Part shown: positions 1-11,500 of the stretch, in pieces | How positions within the stretch are numbered: position 1 is the first letter of the stretch | Layout: each line of letters starts with the position of its first letter | Assembly: GCA_029721435.1 (NCBI GenBank) | Contig: CM056592.1 | Coordinates: 31,941,611-32,005,610, forward strand | Direction of reading: 5' to 3' | DNA: 64,000 nt | Origin: Gymnothorax reevesii | Lineage: Eukaryota > Chordata > Actinopteri > Anguilliformes > Muraenidae | Program-made: the position numbers and the translations under genes | The notes under the pieces: generated by a model | Database searches by the model: none | Told to the model about the DNA's origin: nothing | Seen by the model: only the letters and a program-made list of their open reading frames with translations

Positions 1-1689
1 ACTACATCGAGTAATACCTCATATGAAAGCCCTTGATGAATGCTTACCGGATCTGAATCTTTTCACTTAGACGTCATTGGAAGACGACAATGGGTTTTTT
101 AGCAAATCTCACTCAAACTTGTTGCATGGGTGGGCCTGAAATCTTCCAAAGAGAAAGATCTTGCGTTTGTATCAACGTCATCCCTTGGCGGAGATCAAAA
201 ATCTCGGATTGCTCTTGTTTGCAATGTCTTACAATTTTGTGCAAGAAACACTTCAGGGGATTGCACAGCTATTTGTGACCTAATGTGACTTAAAGGGGTA
301 AATAATCTCTCAAATCATGATTTGGACTAAGAAGAAAAATTTGGAACTTAGTGACATTCAGGGATGGCAACTGTAATTGAGAAAAACCAGCGGATGCAGT
401 GGGTCCCCAGAACCGAGCATGGGCCCCGCTGCTGTACTCGCTACGCTAAATGCCATGATGAGTGAAGTATGAAGCTCCTGCATGCAAACGCTCTCCTGAT
501 GGGTCAGAGGAGAGAGTGAACTCTTAAAACTAACAGAAATGCAACAAATGCTCAAATAACTGCTGTTTACAGCACTGCATCACTAAACACACAGCGTCAC
601 GCTGTCAAACATATGGGCAGCAGCTAAAATCCAAACCTTTTTTCTCTCCTGTTAGCTACAAAAAGTAAAATAATCACCAAAATAGGATTAATGGGGGATT
701 GAAAAAAAAAGCTGATAGATATCTGCTTTGCCATTCATATGATGCAATTAGAATAAAAATACAGACAGCAAGAATTTTCGTAGCCCTTTGTCATGCCAAA
801 CAAGAGTCATTAGATTGTCACAACATGCCTATAAGAATCCAAGTTTACACCATTTCACCCTTTTACACCATAAAATTTAGGGACCCAAATATGGCTTCAT
901 AAAATGCAGCTGCTGCATTCAAACCTGTAGAACTTGCGGCCAATTTTAAATTCTAATGGAGATCCCAAGATTTACAACAATCCAAAATATGTCCTGCTGA
1001 ATTTCAGGGAAATGTGTTAAAAATCATGTCCAAGATATAGATATTTTCTATTTTATGTGATGCTGCGGCCAAGAAAACCTGGGTTTGAATATTTCTCTCA
1101 GTTTAAGTGTGATGTAGCTTCAGTGACGCACTACAACCAGCAAATACAGAATTTGAGTGTGAGACATTGTCTTACAAAACGAAAAAAAAAAAGCTTTTTC
1201 TGACTTTGAACTTACATCAGGGAAAACGTGATAGAAAAGCCAGAGTTTAAGGGGTTAATATAGATGCTTCCATCAGGATAATGAGTCATGAAACAAAGCA
1301 TCTTGACCTGGTCACTTGAACAGGCCACTGACTTCAGTTAATGTGAAAGGAAAACTCAGTCCCCACATCTCACTGTTATTGGGCAGCTTGTGGAGATGTT
1401 GGAGTGTGAGATTTGCAGCATGAATGAAAGCCTGAAAAATTTGTCAAACTGTGTTTTTCAATTCAGCAGCACCGACATCATGACAGAATATTTCTCGCAC
1501 CCCACTGAAACTGCTTTATGAGGAATTAAAAAGCAGTTCTGCCTTCCCTGGAATAACTGTAATATACTGAACAAAGGTACCATACTATGTGTGTGCTGTC
1601 TATAAAAAAATGTTTTTTACTATTATGATATAAACTGTCATAATTTAAATGTATTTCTGAATACATTTAATTCTACATTTGACCTGTAA
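1..1689. other. upstream DNA without a recognisable gene
   Basis: Only short open frames without known motifs occur. A GTTTAAGGGGTTAATATA string at about 1247-1264 resembles, on the opposite strand, the TTAACC(C/T)CTTAAACTC end also seen at 51209, so a TTAA-type transposon end may lie here. No matching left end was found. Confidence 0.4.
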
Positions 1690-1999
1690 TAACCTGGAGC
1701 TCAGTCAGCTCAGTCAGGTCAGTGAGGTCAACTCAGTCAGGTCAGTGAGCTCAGTCAGGTCAGTGAGGTCAGTCAGCTCAGTCAACTCAGTGAGCTCAGT
1801 CAGGTCAGTGAGCTCAGTGAGGTCAGTCAGCTCAGTCAACTCAGTCAAGTCAGTGAGCTCAGTGAGCTCAGTCAGGTCAGTGAGGTCAGTAAGCTCAGTC
1901 AGGTCAGTGAGTTTAGTCAGCTTGGTCAGTCAGGTGAGTCAGGTCAGTGAGCTCAGCCAGCTCAGTCAGGTCAGTGAGGTCAATGAGCTCAGTCAGTGA
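1690..1999. repeat. TCAG-rich degenerate tandem array
   Basis: About 310 bp made almost only of GTCAG, CTCAG and GTGAG words, for example CTCAGTCAGGTCAGTGAG. The plus-strand open frame through it (Ser-Val-Arg repeats) is a consequence of the composition. The period is irregular (5, 9 and 18 bases), which suggests repeated slippage. Confidence 0.9.
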
Positions 2000-4900
2000 T
2001 TCATTGACAGGAGGAGATTTCTTCCACAAGGACAAGAAGGTCTGAAAAGTTCCAGTAGAGTTTTACTGTCTTAACAACAGATCCTTTCAGGAGCATCAAT
2101 CTATTTACAGCCCCATGAACAAAAAAGCTGAGACGACAGGGAAAATGCAAATTTAACCCTTTGTTGCACGCAGAATGAAAAAATGCCTCCAGTATGATAG
2201 AATTGGACATCCAGTGTTCTTTTGGAATTAGTTGATGGGATTTGGTGCACAATTGTTTTTGGGAGGGGTTCTAGTAGGTGGTCAGTCTGTCCGTTGCTTT
2301 GGACATCATGCATGTGGGGTGCACACTGCCATTAAGTATTTGGACACTAAGCACGCAGTGAAGTCGAAGAAACCTGGTCATTGATATACCTGATGTCCAG
2401 CATTCTGCATAAAATAGAGCATAAAATAGGCTGTATTCCGCCAAGTACACTTGCATTTCAAAGCTTAAGTGTTGCTATATATTGTTTTTCATTTCTGCGA
2501 CAGGAAAAGTTTGATCAAAACCTGAAAAATACAGAGTATTTCTGACTTTCATCAGCTTACCTCTTATTAGTGGACATTGCTGTTGTTACTGTTCATGGAA
2601 AACTAAGTGCTAATCAGAGAGGCACCTATTGGGGAAATCCTGGACTGGAAATGTCCGATAAATTATGTACCTGGATAACATAAACTGCTCTTAAAATACG
2701 TCCAAAATATTGGACAACATGCAACAAAGGGTGAAAAGAAATAAGTGATTTGCAAATCATCATTGGCCTGCATTATGTTTAAAACAGTGCAAGAGCAACA
2801 TATTTAATATTTTTCCTTCTCTACTTTATTTTTGACTTTTGAAAAAAAAAAAAACATTCTTCTTAATTTTATATCTGCAAAAAATTTCAGAAAATTTGGG
2901 GTGGAGTGTGTTTACTGCTGTGCTACATTTTCATTCTTTTTGACAGCCTTGCAAGAGAGGAAAGCGGAGGACGCCGATTATTTTATGCACAGACCTTCAG
3001 GTAAATTAATGTAAAACATAGCATTAAATTAACACAGTAAATTGAGAAAGATAAAAATGTGAATTTTCTCAAAAATACTTTTTGGGATAAGTCTAATTTT
3101 TCCCCAGAACCCTTCATATTAACCCATGAAAGCTGTATGTTTTACTTCTAGTAAAGTTTTCATTAAAAAATGCTTTTAGAGCCAAGGAGATAGATATAGT
3201 GGATCAAATCTTAAATCAATTGAAGAATTTTTCTAGGTTTTTTGTATCAAAAAAAAAAAAAAATGCCAGAATGCCAAACATGGTTATGAGTCTTTGATTA
3301 AAAAAAATTATTTCACTGATAGCCAAGAGCTCTGCACAGTCAAAATTCTAACATCACTTTTGTTTTACAGCTCCAGGATGTGGTATAATCGCTCGCAATT
3401 TGAAGAAACCACAACTGCTGAGTTCAATGAGTTTCTATGAAGTTTTAAAAATAATTAATTAATAAATGAATAACAAACAAACAAACAAACAAACAAGCAA
3501 GCAAGTAGATAAAGAAACAAACAAATATACATATTAAATAAATAACACATACTCAGATTGATTTCTACATATACAACAGAGTATGTAGCATAACTAATAC
3601 TGATAAGTTTCCACTACAGTAAAAATTGTGTACAAAAGGAAATGCCATCAAACAAACAGGCAAGTTCATCATAAAGACTCATTCTCAGTCAAATTCAGTT
3701 CATGAATCAATAAGCAAGGCTTAATTGAAAGAACGGTAACTTGCGATAAAGCTATTTTGGAAGGAATGTGTTCAGACACCTGCAAGGGAATGACAAGTTG
3801 GTTAGTACTCCTATTGGCCACTAGATGGCGTGCCTTACGTGTTTGAAATGCTGCTGCCCGCTGTGCTGCCGTTGAATGCGATGGCGCATAAAAAGTTGTC
3901 TTCCGGTATAATGTCGCACGCACATGCTCACATTCACATGGGAAATCCTGTTCCACCCTTCCTGTTCCATGTTTTCCCGTCTTTATATGTACATTAACTG
4001 ATTTGCCTCGTTAAATGAGTGAATATGAAACTAATGGAACACTTTCTGACAAAAGAAAAATCTAACTATGAAAGTAAAAGAAGCAAAACTTGTTTTTTCC
4101 TGCTTATAAATTGAACAAATATTATAAGGCACTTGGCAAACTCCAAATAACAAAAAAATAAATAAATAAAAAAACCTAGGATTTTTACATATTTTTAAAA
4201 ACTGGAGAAAATATTATCGCATTTAATTTTGTGAATTAATAACAGCTTGATACAGTGAAATATTGATATAAAATTATAAGTATTTTTACATATTTCTGCA
4301 AAGCAAATGTTCAACGGACTGCATATTTCCCTCATTACCTTACATTATTGTCATTTTTCTGATGCTGTTCCCCGGAGCAATGCACCATACAAAAGCTTTC
4401 GAAGAGAGAACATTTCCAGAAAACCCTAAAGGAAAGTAACATTTCAATTAGCAGGAGTGAAGATATATAGAAAGGATTTTGTCCCTTAAAATACCTGTGG
4501 GGAAAAAAATGCAGCAATTAAATACATTTTCAAACCATTTAGCCAACAAAAAAGACCAGTTGCACCCTTTAGCCAAGTACCAGTTACAATTATAATTAAT
4601 TAAAGAGGAGAGGTGAAGTCTGGAGATGAGTTTTCAAACTGAGCTCAAAGATGGACAGAATCTCTGCAGTTCTGACCTCCGTTGGGAGGTCATTTTACTA
4701 CAAGAAAGCCAGAGTAAACCAAAGGCATGACCAGGCTGTTCCTGCATAGAAAGGGAGGAAAGATCGAGGCAACGAGCGGTGGCAATGCGGAGAGGTCCGG
4801 CAGGTGTGAGGTGTCCCCTTATTAGCCTGGTATACTAGCACCAACATTTTAAACCGTTAATCTAGGAGTCTATGACCTCTTTCTAAAGAAAGACTCTTTT

Positions 4901-5100
4901 GAGATCAGCATGGGTCTTGTGTAATGCTTTTGGTGATGTTGAATGGCCGATGAGTTCCAGCTCCAGGAAGCCATTGTCAAAAATTGTGCTTCACTGGCTT
5001 TTATTAACCTACAAACTGCTACAAACTTACTTAGTCCGTCACCAAATTGTCTTTACTCTGGAATGACACAAAATATTGCATGCAATATACAAATTAGTCT
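2000..5100. other. AT-rich DNA without a recognisable gene
   Basis: No coding region is supported. A (CAAA)n-type simple repeat lies at about 3468-3500, followed by CAAG and AAAT-rich sequence. The stretch 4600-4830 (around TCTGACCTCCGTTGGGAGGTC) reads like a degraded retrotransposon 3' region, but I cannot assign it. Confidence 0.4.
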
Positions 5101-5330
5101 TATATATATATATATACCAGCTGCTACCTGCTACCCGGAGTGAAATTGCCATCTTTTTTGTGTGCATGACCGTTTTTCAAAAATCTGGCGACGTCAAGTC
5201 CTTCCTGGTGTCCAAGTGGATATTCACACCAAATTTGGTGATAATCGGTTGAGAAATGCAGGAGAAAAACGTGTACATACACACAGACAGGCAGACATCG
5301 ACCTCAAATATATTATAGATATATATATAT
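5100..5330. repeat. degenerate interspersed repeat tail
   Basis: The text CACCAAATTTGGTGATAATC followed by GGTTGAGAAATGCAGGAG, then ACACACAGACAGGCAGACA, is a pattern common at the 3' ends of RTE-like or SINE elements. A related tail (CACCAAGTTTGAAGTCAATC) occurs at about 30366. TA-rich microsatellites flank it on both sides. Family assignment is uncertain. Confidence 0.4.
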
Positions 5331-6556
5331 AAGACCGCAATGCCAAAAACATTGACACATTAAAGAAATCAAATAGGAGTGATTTGTAAAGTTCATTTAA
5401 CCTCAAATACATTGAAAAACTACAACAACACATTATATGATGCTTGTAAATTCTGATTTTTTTAAAAAAATATGTTTTTCATCAAATCTGATGACTGCTA
5501 CGGAATGAGAACATTTTTTTTGCAATGATGTGAAACAGTTGAAGTAAAACAGGTGAGCTGATTGTATTATATACAGTATGAAGGTCTCCAAAAAAGGCCT
5601 CCTCCTTACAGAGCAAAGATGGGTTGAGAATCACCAATTTGCCACCGAATGCAGAAGCGTATGATCCCCAACTTTGTAAACAACGCTCTCCGAAGGCAAT
5701 AGCTTAGATTTTTGGCATTGCACACAGTCTCAACAGCACGCAGCAAGATGGAATAAATCTTTGTGCGTGAAGGGCAATGTATAAAATGTTTTCTAACTGT
5801 GTGTGATCTCCAGTCCCTCAGAATTCATTATATTACACCTAAGTACAACAATGCAACTGTCATGGATATTACATGGGCTCTGAAATAGTGTGGTAAATGT
5901 GTTGTCATTTAAAATCGTTCACCATTGCATCCACAGATGCCAGTCAAAGCTTTACTAGGCAAAGCCAAAGCCATTCATCAGTACTCTCCAAAAGCGCCAC
6001 CAATTTCTCTGGGCTCGGTGTCATCTGAGATGAATAGTGGCAGAGTGGGTGCTTGTTTTTGTGCTCCGACAGGTCAATGTTTCATGTGATTCCCAGCAAG
6101 TGAACGCCAAACCACATTTAGCATGGATTACAAGTGCATAGTAGCATAAGCAGAGAGTGCAGGTACAAGATTAGCCTGCCTGCAGTTCTGATCAGTCTCA
6201 AATTAAGTATAATGCATTATGAAACATAACATTTGGTAATGAATGTATTGAACAACTGCAGTGCTGAAGCCTCCCGCATTACGCAAAAGCTCAGCAGTTT
6301 TGTTTTCCTGTGTAGAATAATGTTAGAGGTGAGGTTGAGCAGCCAATGCCCGTCACAGACGGCACCCGCATGCCGCAGTGCATAAACCTGTGTCACGGCT
6401 GATCTCTTGCTCCAAACCGGCAGGAATAACCGTTCAGGTTTGAGCAGAGTTTGGTGAATTACTGCAGTTTTCTTCTCCAATCTACAGTTATGTATGTGAA
6501 ACAACTTGGGTTTTTTTTTTTGTAAATTGTAGAACACAAAATAATACACACAAGAT
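5331..6556. other. no recognisable gene
   Basis: Short frames on both strands show no motif, and I see no clear repeat structure here. Confidence 0.4.
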
Positions 6557-7247
6557 TTTTAAGGTTAGGTGTAACCCCCGAAAATTAACCAAAATTTGAA
6601 ATAATATAATTTTTCATTTTTTTCCTCAATATCACTTCTCAGAACACATTCCTAGTGGCTTTTAAAGGCATAATAACTGAACATTGACAATATCGGATGG
6701 GTACATTGGTAATACTTGGTCAAAAAAATATTCACCTAACTTTGAGACAAATTTTCTCTGTGAGGGAATTTCCGCCACATAAATCCAGATATCTCGAGAA
6801 CGAGAAAAGCTAACTGCATGAAATTTTGTGAGTGAGGAGAGTTCACTTTGATCTACGTTTTGAGCCAAAGAAAACAGTAATGTCCATGTTGGGGTGTCTT
6901 AGACACCTCACCATAGGCCCTCAGGCCTGACCGCATTTTGAGGTCTCATTCTAGATCCCCTAAAATTTTTAATTTTTGTCAAATCTTCCAAACCTTAGGC
7001 TCAAAACCTTCCATATGATGTCCATAAAGTGTGTTCAAAAATTCTAATCAATACATGAAATGGTTTTGAGAAAAATGGAATTATGTACTTCTACATATCA
7101 GGTGTCGGCCTTCTTGGATCATGTGACCTAATTAGCATAATTACATAAATTCTATAAAAATGCTTCCTTTCATCGTAGCCATCAACACTGAAACCTTAAA
7201 TCCAGTCTTTATTCAAAATGATGGAAATTTTACACCTAACCTTAAAA
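6557..7247. mobile_element. TTAA-flanked element with 18-bp terminal inverted repeats
   Basis: The string TTTTAAGGTTAGGTGTAA (6557-6574) has its exact reverse complement at 7230-7247. TTAA occurs symmetrically inside the repeat (6559-6562 and 7242-7245), so a piggyBac-type TTAA target duplication with an element of about 680 bp is the simplest reading. There is no transposase, so it would be non-autonomous. A fortuitous pair is unlikely at 18/18 identity. Confidence 0.6.
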
Positions 7248-8149
7248 GGCCGGGCCTTTCATTATTTATGTTTTCACTTTTGTAATTTTGTAATAAAATT
7301 GGGATTTTATCAATAAAATAGGATGATTTGTTGACATTTGATTTTAATTATAGATCATAGATTTATATTATTTTTTTTTATTCTTTTCGCCATAGGATTG
7401 CTGCATACATTACATATTCTCCGGACCGTTAATAAATGAATAAATAAATAATTAAGCTTCAGAGCTCAGATTAGAAAACTGAAATAAGTCATGAACTATG
7501 ACTTAAAAAATGACGCGAAAAACGCGTGAAATTTTTACGGCTGTTCCCATTCATCTCAACCAGTGTCACGCTACTGAACGATTCTGCGTTTAGGCGATTC
7601 CTGCAGCTGGCAGTGACGTTACGGGAGAGAGGCAGCAGAACTTTTTGAACAGTTCTTTCTGCCAGCAGCACACAGCCAAGGGAAGTTGGGAAACGACTGT
7701 AACGGGTCCGATCCCAGGGATGCGGTGTGAGCGTTAACTTTCTGTTTTTAAGCCACATGTGCCGTGGATTTTAGGTTTGTATTAGAGTCAATCTAAAGAG
7801 CTTTAGATCAGAATAGTATATCTTAACGCGCTTATCCATGTCGTGAAAACATGGCACGTTGATATCCGAGATCAATGGCTAGCTGTATGGCTGTACCTTG
7901 CTAACTCAGAGGAACTCATTATTATAATTTTTTATTTTGAATATGGACTTGCATGGATGCCATATTTCGGGCCAGTGTTTGTCAGTGTTTCGAAGCAATA
8001 AACTGCAGAAGACACTCCGTGCCGCTGGTTCTGTTATGGTTTGATTTTTAAACTGACGTGCTTGAGACTCCAGTGTAAGTATCCCATTGCTCCAACTGAT
8101 GCTCTTTTGCTTTGATGTAATGTAGCCTATTCGTAAGTATCCAAACCCT
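7248..8149. other. distal upstream region of rasip1, no gene seen
   Basis: No coding region is supported. The stretch 7500-7760 has several CpGs and a minus-strand frame without known motifs. It could hold regulatory sequence. Confidence 0.35.
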
Positions 8150-8449
8150 GATGGAAAGAGCGCAATAGAGCTACATTACATACAGAGCCCTTTCCAAGTA
8201 TTTATCTTTCCTGAACTGGAAAAAGCAAGTCAACAACTTTGGTCGGCTGCGGGCGCCAATCCACGGATAACACAGCGAGGACTCCGCGCAATGAATGAAC
8301 TGGACTGGCAGTGCACCGCAGAATACAGTGTTATTGTTGCGCTTTTAGATCATTAAATATCCTAGTTTTATGAACTTGTCGATGCAAACTGCGTGCGCAA
8401 TAACTCCTTACGGAAAAGGAAAAGACTGGATGAGAACTAATGATAAAAA
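8150..8449 (+). promoter_or_regulatory. probable rasip1 promoter region and 5' UTR
   Basis: This stretch lies directly upstream of the start codon and becomes more CpG-rich from about 8240. No TATA box is evident. A CCAAT box sits at 8257-8261. At 8198-8211 GTATTTATC is followed by TTTCCTG, which reads as a forkhead site, a GATA core on the opposite strand and an ETS core side by side. Such combinations are known in endothelial enhancers, and Rasip1 is endothelial, but the transcription start is not visible and the link is inference. Confidence 0.4.
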
Positions 8450-8577
8450 ATGATTTCTGAGGAACGAAGCTCCCATGTATCCAAGCAAGTGCTGACATTT
8501 CCGGCGGGTTTACTGATCGGATCTCCAAAAAGACGTCTCGCAAAGCTGGGAAGAAAGCCAAGCAATGGGTCCCTGCA
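8450..8577 (+). CDS. rasip1: rasip1 exon 1 (start codon, residues 1-43)
   Basis: The ATG at 8450 has an in-frame TAA at 8444-8446 directly upstream, which fixes the start. The exon encodes 42 codons plus two bases. It begins MISEERSS and holds [19 protein letters not shown], which matches the N-terminal GLWINSPRKQLAKLGRR stretch of human RASIP1 as I recall it. This is the main evidence that the gene is rasip1 and not radil, whose N terminus is unrelated. It ends in phase 2 at a strong donor, CA|GTGAGT, and the missing base is supplied by exon 2 (CAG, Gln43). Confidence 0.85.
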
Positions 8578-11500
8578 GTGAGTATTTGGTTTAACTTACA
8601 CCTGTTATTTACGCTGTGATTGTTTCACACTTAACTGAGGAGAATGATTTCAGAGCGTTAAGACTTTACAACATCCAAACATTGAAAAACCGGAGCTCTG
8701 TTCCTGAAACCTTGACCGACTGTGTTATGAACTTTAACTATTGTAGATCAAGATATTGATTTAAATCTCGTAATTTAATGTCGTGTTCTTTGTGCACTGT
8801 AGGTTTTGTTTGCTTGTTTGCTTATCTGTCGCCGGCTTTCCCACGAGTCCTGTTGTTTCCCCACTTAGGGCTACAGCTTGCAGTGCTGGTATCTGATCTC
8901 CACAGATTCCTGACAATCAAGTCTCTGATTACTCATGATATTCAAATACCTTTACGGTTGTATCCTGGATGAATTATCCATAAAAAATTAAGGATATAAC
9001 GACATACGCATATTGCTGTCCTAACTTGATTGCTAAAGTGGCTATAGGTAACATGGCGAAAACAGTGCAGTAGTGGTGAAGTAGGGGCATGATCTTGCCC
9101 TTTTGGGATGCTTGACCCACTTGAGAGGTGCTGGTAAAATATGTGATTGAGTAACAGATAGATGTTGAAGTTCATAGCTCTCGCGGCTGAAGTGAGATGA
9201 GAGAACCTTGTGGGCATTTCTGTGTCATCGTCAGAGGGCAGGCACAGGAGTCATGACTAAGATTGGGGCCATTCAGCCACACCATGTCTTTCTCAGCCTT
9301 TAAAATTATATCATTGAGCTTATCTTCGTTCAACAATATCTCCTTCTCTCCTTTAAAACCGGAAAAGCCTTTCATGGAGGGACAATGTTGGATGGTTCAA
9401 CAAGCACAGTAGACCTGCTGTTGCTGATCTCGAGTTCAAACAAAGGTCCTTTATAGAAAAGGAACTCGCTAGATCTTTAATCCTGCTTTGTCTAGATTAA
9501 TGCCGCCCATTTGTATCGCAACACATTCTTTGCTATAAGTGGGAGAACAATCTGCTCAAATATATTGTTTGCACACCAGCTGGATTGAAGTAACTTTATT
9601 GCGCCTTGGTCATTTGCTCACCGGGTAAGTTTAGAATTGTGTCCAGGAATTGTTTGGAGGGAATCCTGTGGCTTAGTGTTTATGTTTAATTAGTGTACTC
9701 AAAAGGTGCATGTACACATAACTGAGGATGCAAGGGCTCGGATTGCACTGTGAGAATAGCCAAGATAACCAGCTGCACATATTTGGCGTATATGATGTTA
9801 TCCATTATTACACTGGAGTTAACTACATGCATGGGAGAGGAAAGATATTATATTCATACATGGAGCAGATTTGGGGTCTGGCAATCTGTCGTATCCTTTA
9901 CATGATTTTACATGAACTGTTTACTGTAGTTACAGAACTGAAAGCAGATTTATTTAACCTGCGTTTAATATGAACAAGAAATGCAAAAAAGTAAAATTTC
10001 AGATGGAAGATAGTGGTGGGTATTTCTAATGTACATTTACAGTGAGCCATGATGCAGCAGCGGAATGAACACTCGTCACGAATCCTTCGCCTGTTTACTC
10101 CTGCGCAGCAATGAACTTCCACTAGTAGTCATGTGGTGCAGCTTGCCTTCCATAAATCATCTCTCACTGCAGAACTTCAATATCAGCTCTGATCATTTAA
10201 AAAAAAATGTAAAAACTGACTGTTTGAGTCAGAGTAGCTTGCATTAGATTTTCAGTAGTGGCTTCAAGGGGTGAGTCTGTAATTGTTCAGACCGCAGAAT
10301 TTGAACTTGTTGGCTCTGCGCTTCGGTATCCGGTTAAAAAATTATATGTGGTAAAATTGGAGACTGACAGTTTTCATTTGGGGTTATTTGAGCCATTTTT
10401 GGAGCGCAACATTTTGTATACAGCCACAATCCAGATACCAGATGTCCATATTTTTGCATTCTCTGTGTACTTTAGTCCAAACTCAGTTGTGCATGAAATT
10501 TGAATGCTGCCTCAAAATTTCTTCTCAGAATTATTGTTTGGAGAGATGAACATACAAGTTCAGCATGAAAGAGTTAAAATTACTTCTTGGTGGCCTTGTT
10601 TAGTGAATGCATGTTTCCTCTCTGATGGCATGTTTGCAGATTAGCTTTGGTGTATTTAGTGGACTGGTTGCATGTGAGGTCAGACTCATAATGTTTTAAG
10701 GTTGCGTGTGCCAGTTGCCTGGTGTTATGTAGGTAACGGACCAGGGATACGTGTACCACACAGTCTGTCTTTGCTTCATGGACTGAAAGTGAGTCACAAA
10801 ACCCGCTGCAGCTGTTTGCTGGCATTAGTCTCTTCCTGCATGTGGCCCCATTGTTCTGCGTTGTATCTCTTTAAATGTCGTTTATCTTTTCCTGACTGGG
10901 TCTCTGTGCTGATTGAAGTTTCTGAGCTGTCTTATCTATGAGCCAGTCTTTCAGTGCAGGATATGCATTGCTGTGCCATCTCTCACCCTGCCGGTTTATA
11001 ACCTCAGATTTTCTGATACACAGTCAATGGTCAAAGTAAGTGGCCGTACGCTGTGTTCACCTGTATGCAAAGGACATTGGCAATGACAACAAGAGAATTT
11101 CAAATAGCCGACAATTTAGAAAATCTTTAAAAATTCTGACAAAATGTTTGAAGCGAGGTTATCTCATTATGCTGAACTCACTTTAGGATTTAAAGGACCT
11201 TCCGTCTCTGAAGAAGGTCCTTTTTTCACAGAACTGAGCACAATATTGAAATACACAATAAAAGCCTATTCTTTGTTTTATTAGAATAGAATGAGAATGA
11301 TTCACCGCTGGGTACTTGAGACTTTTTGTCTCTGAATCTAATCTCTACTTTTAAAGGGTACATGTTCAGGAGAAGAAACTGTTTAAGTGATATTGGGACC
11401 AGCATGATGTACAGGACACTGTGCGTAATTCTTGAAATTCTCTCAGAAAGTGATGCATTAACTTGTCCCTGAGTTACTGTACAACCCCTGCTGAAATGCG

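Noticed and set aside
2320..2720. Possible Tc1-type ends (AAGTATTTGGACAC, GTCCAAAATATTGGAC)
   Set aside because: The strings resemble Tc1 termini, but no paired end or transposase remnant lies between or beside them.
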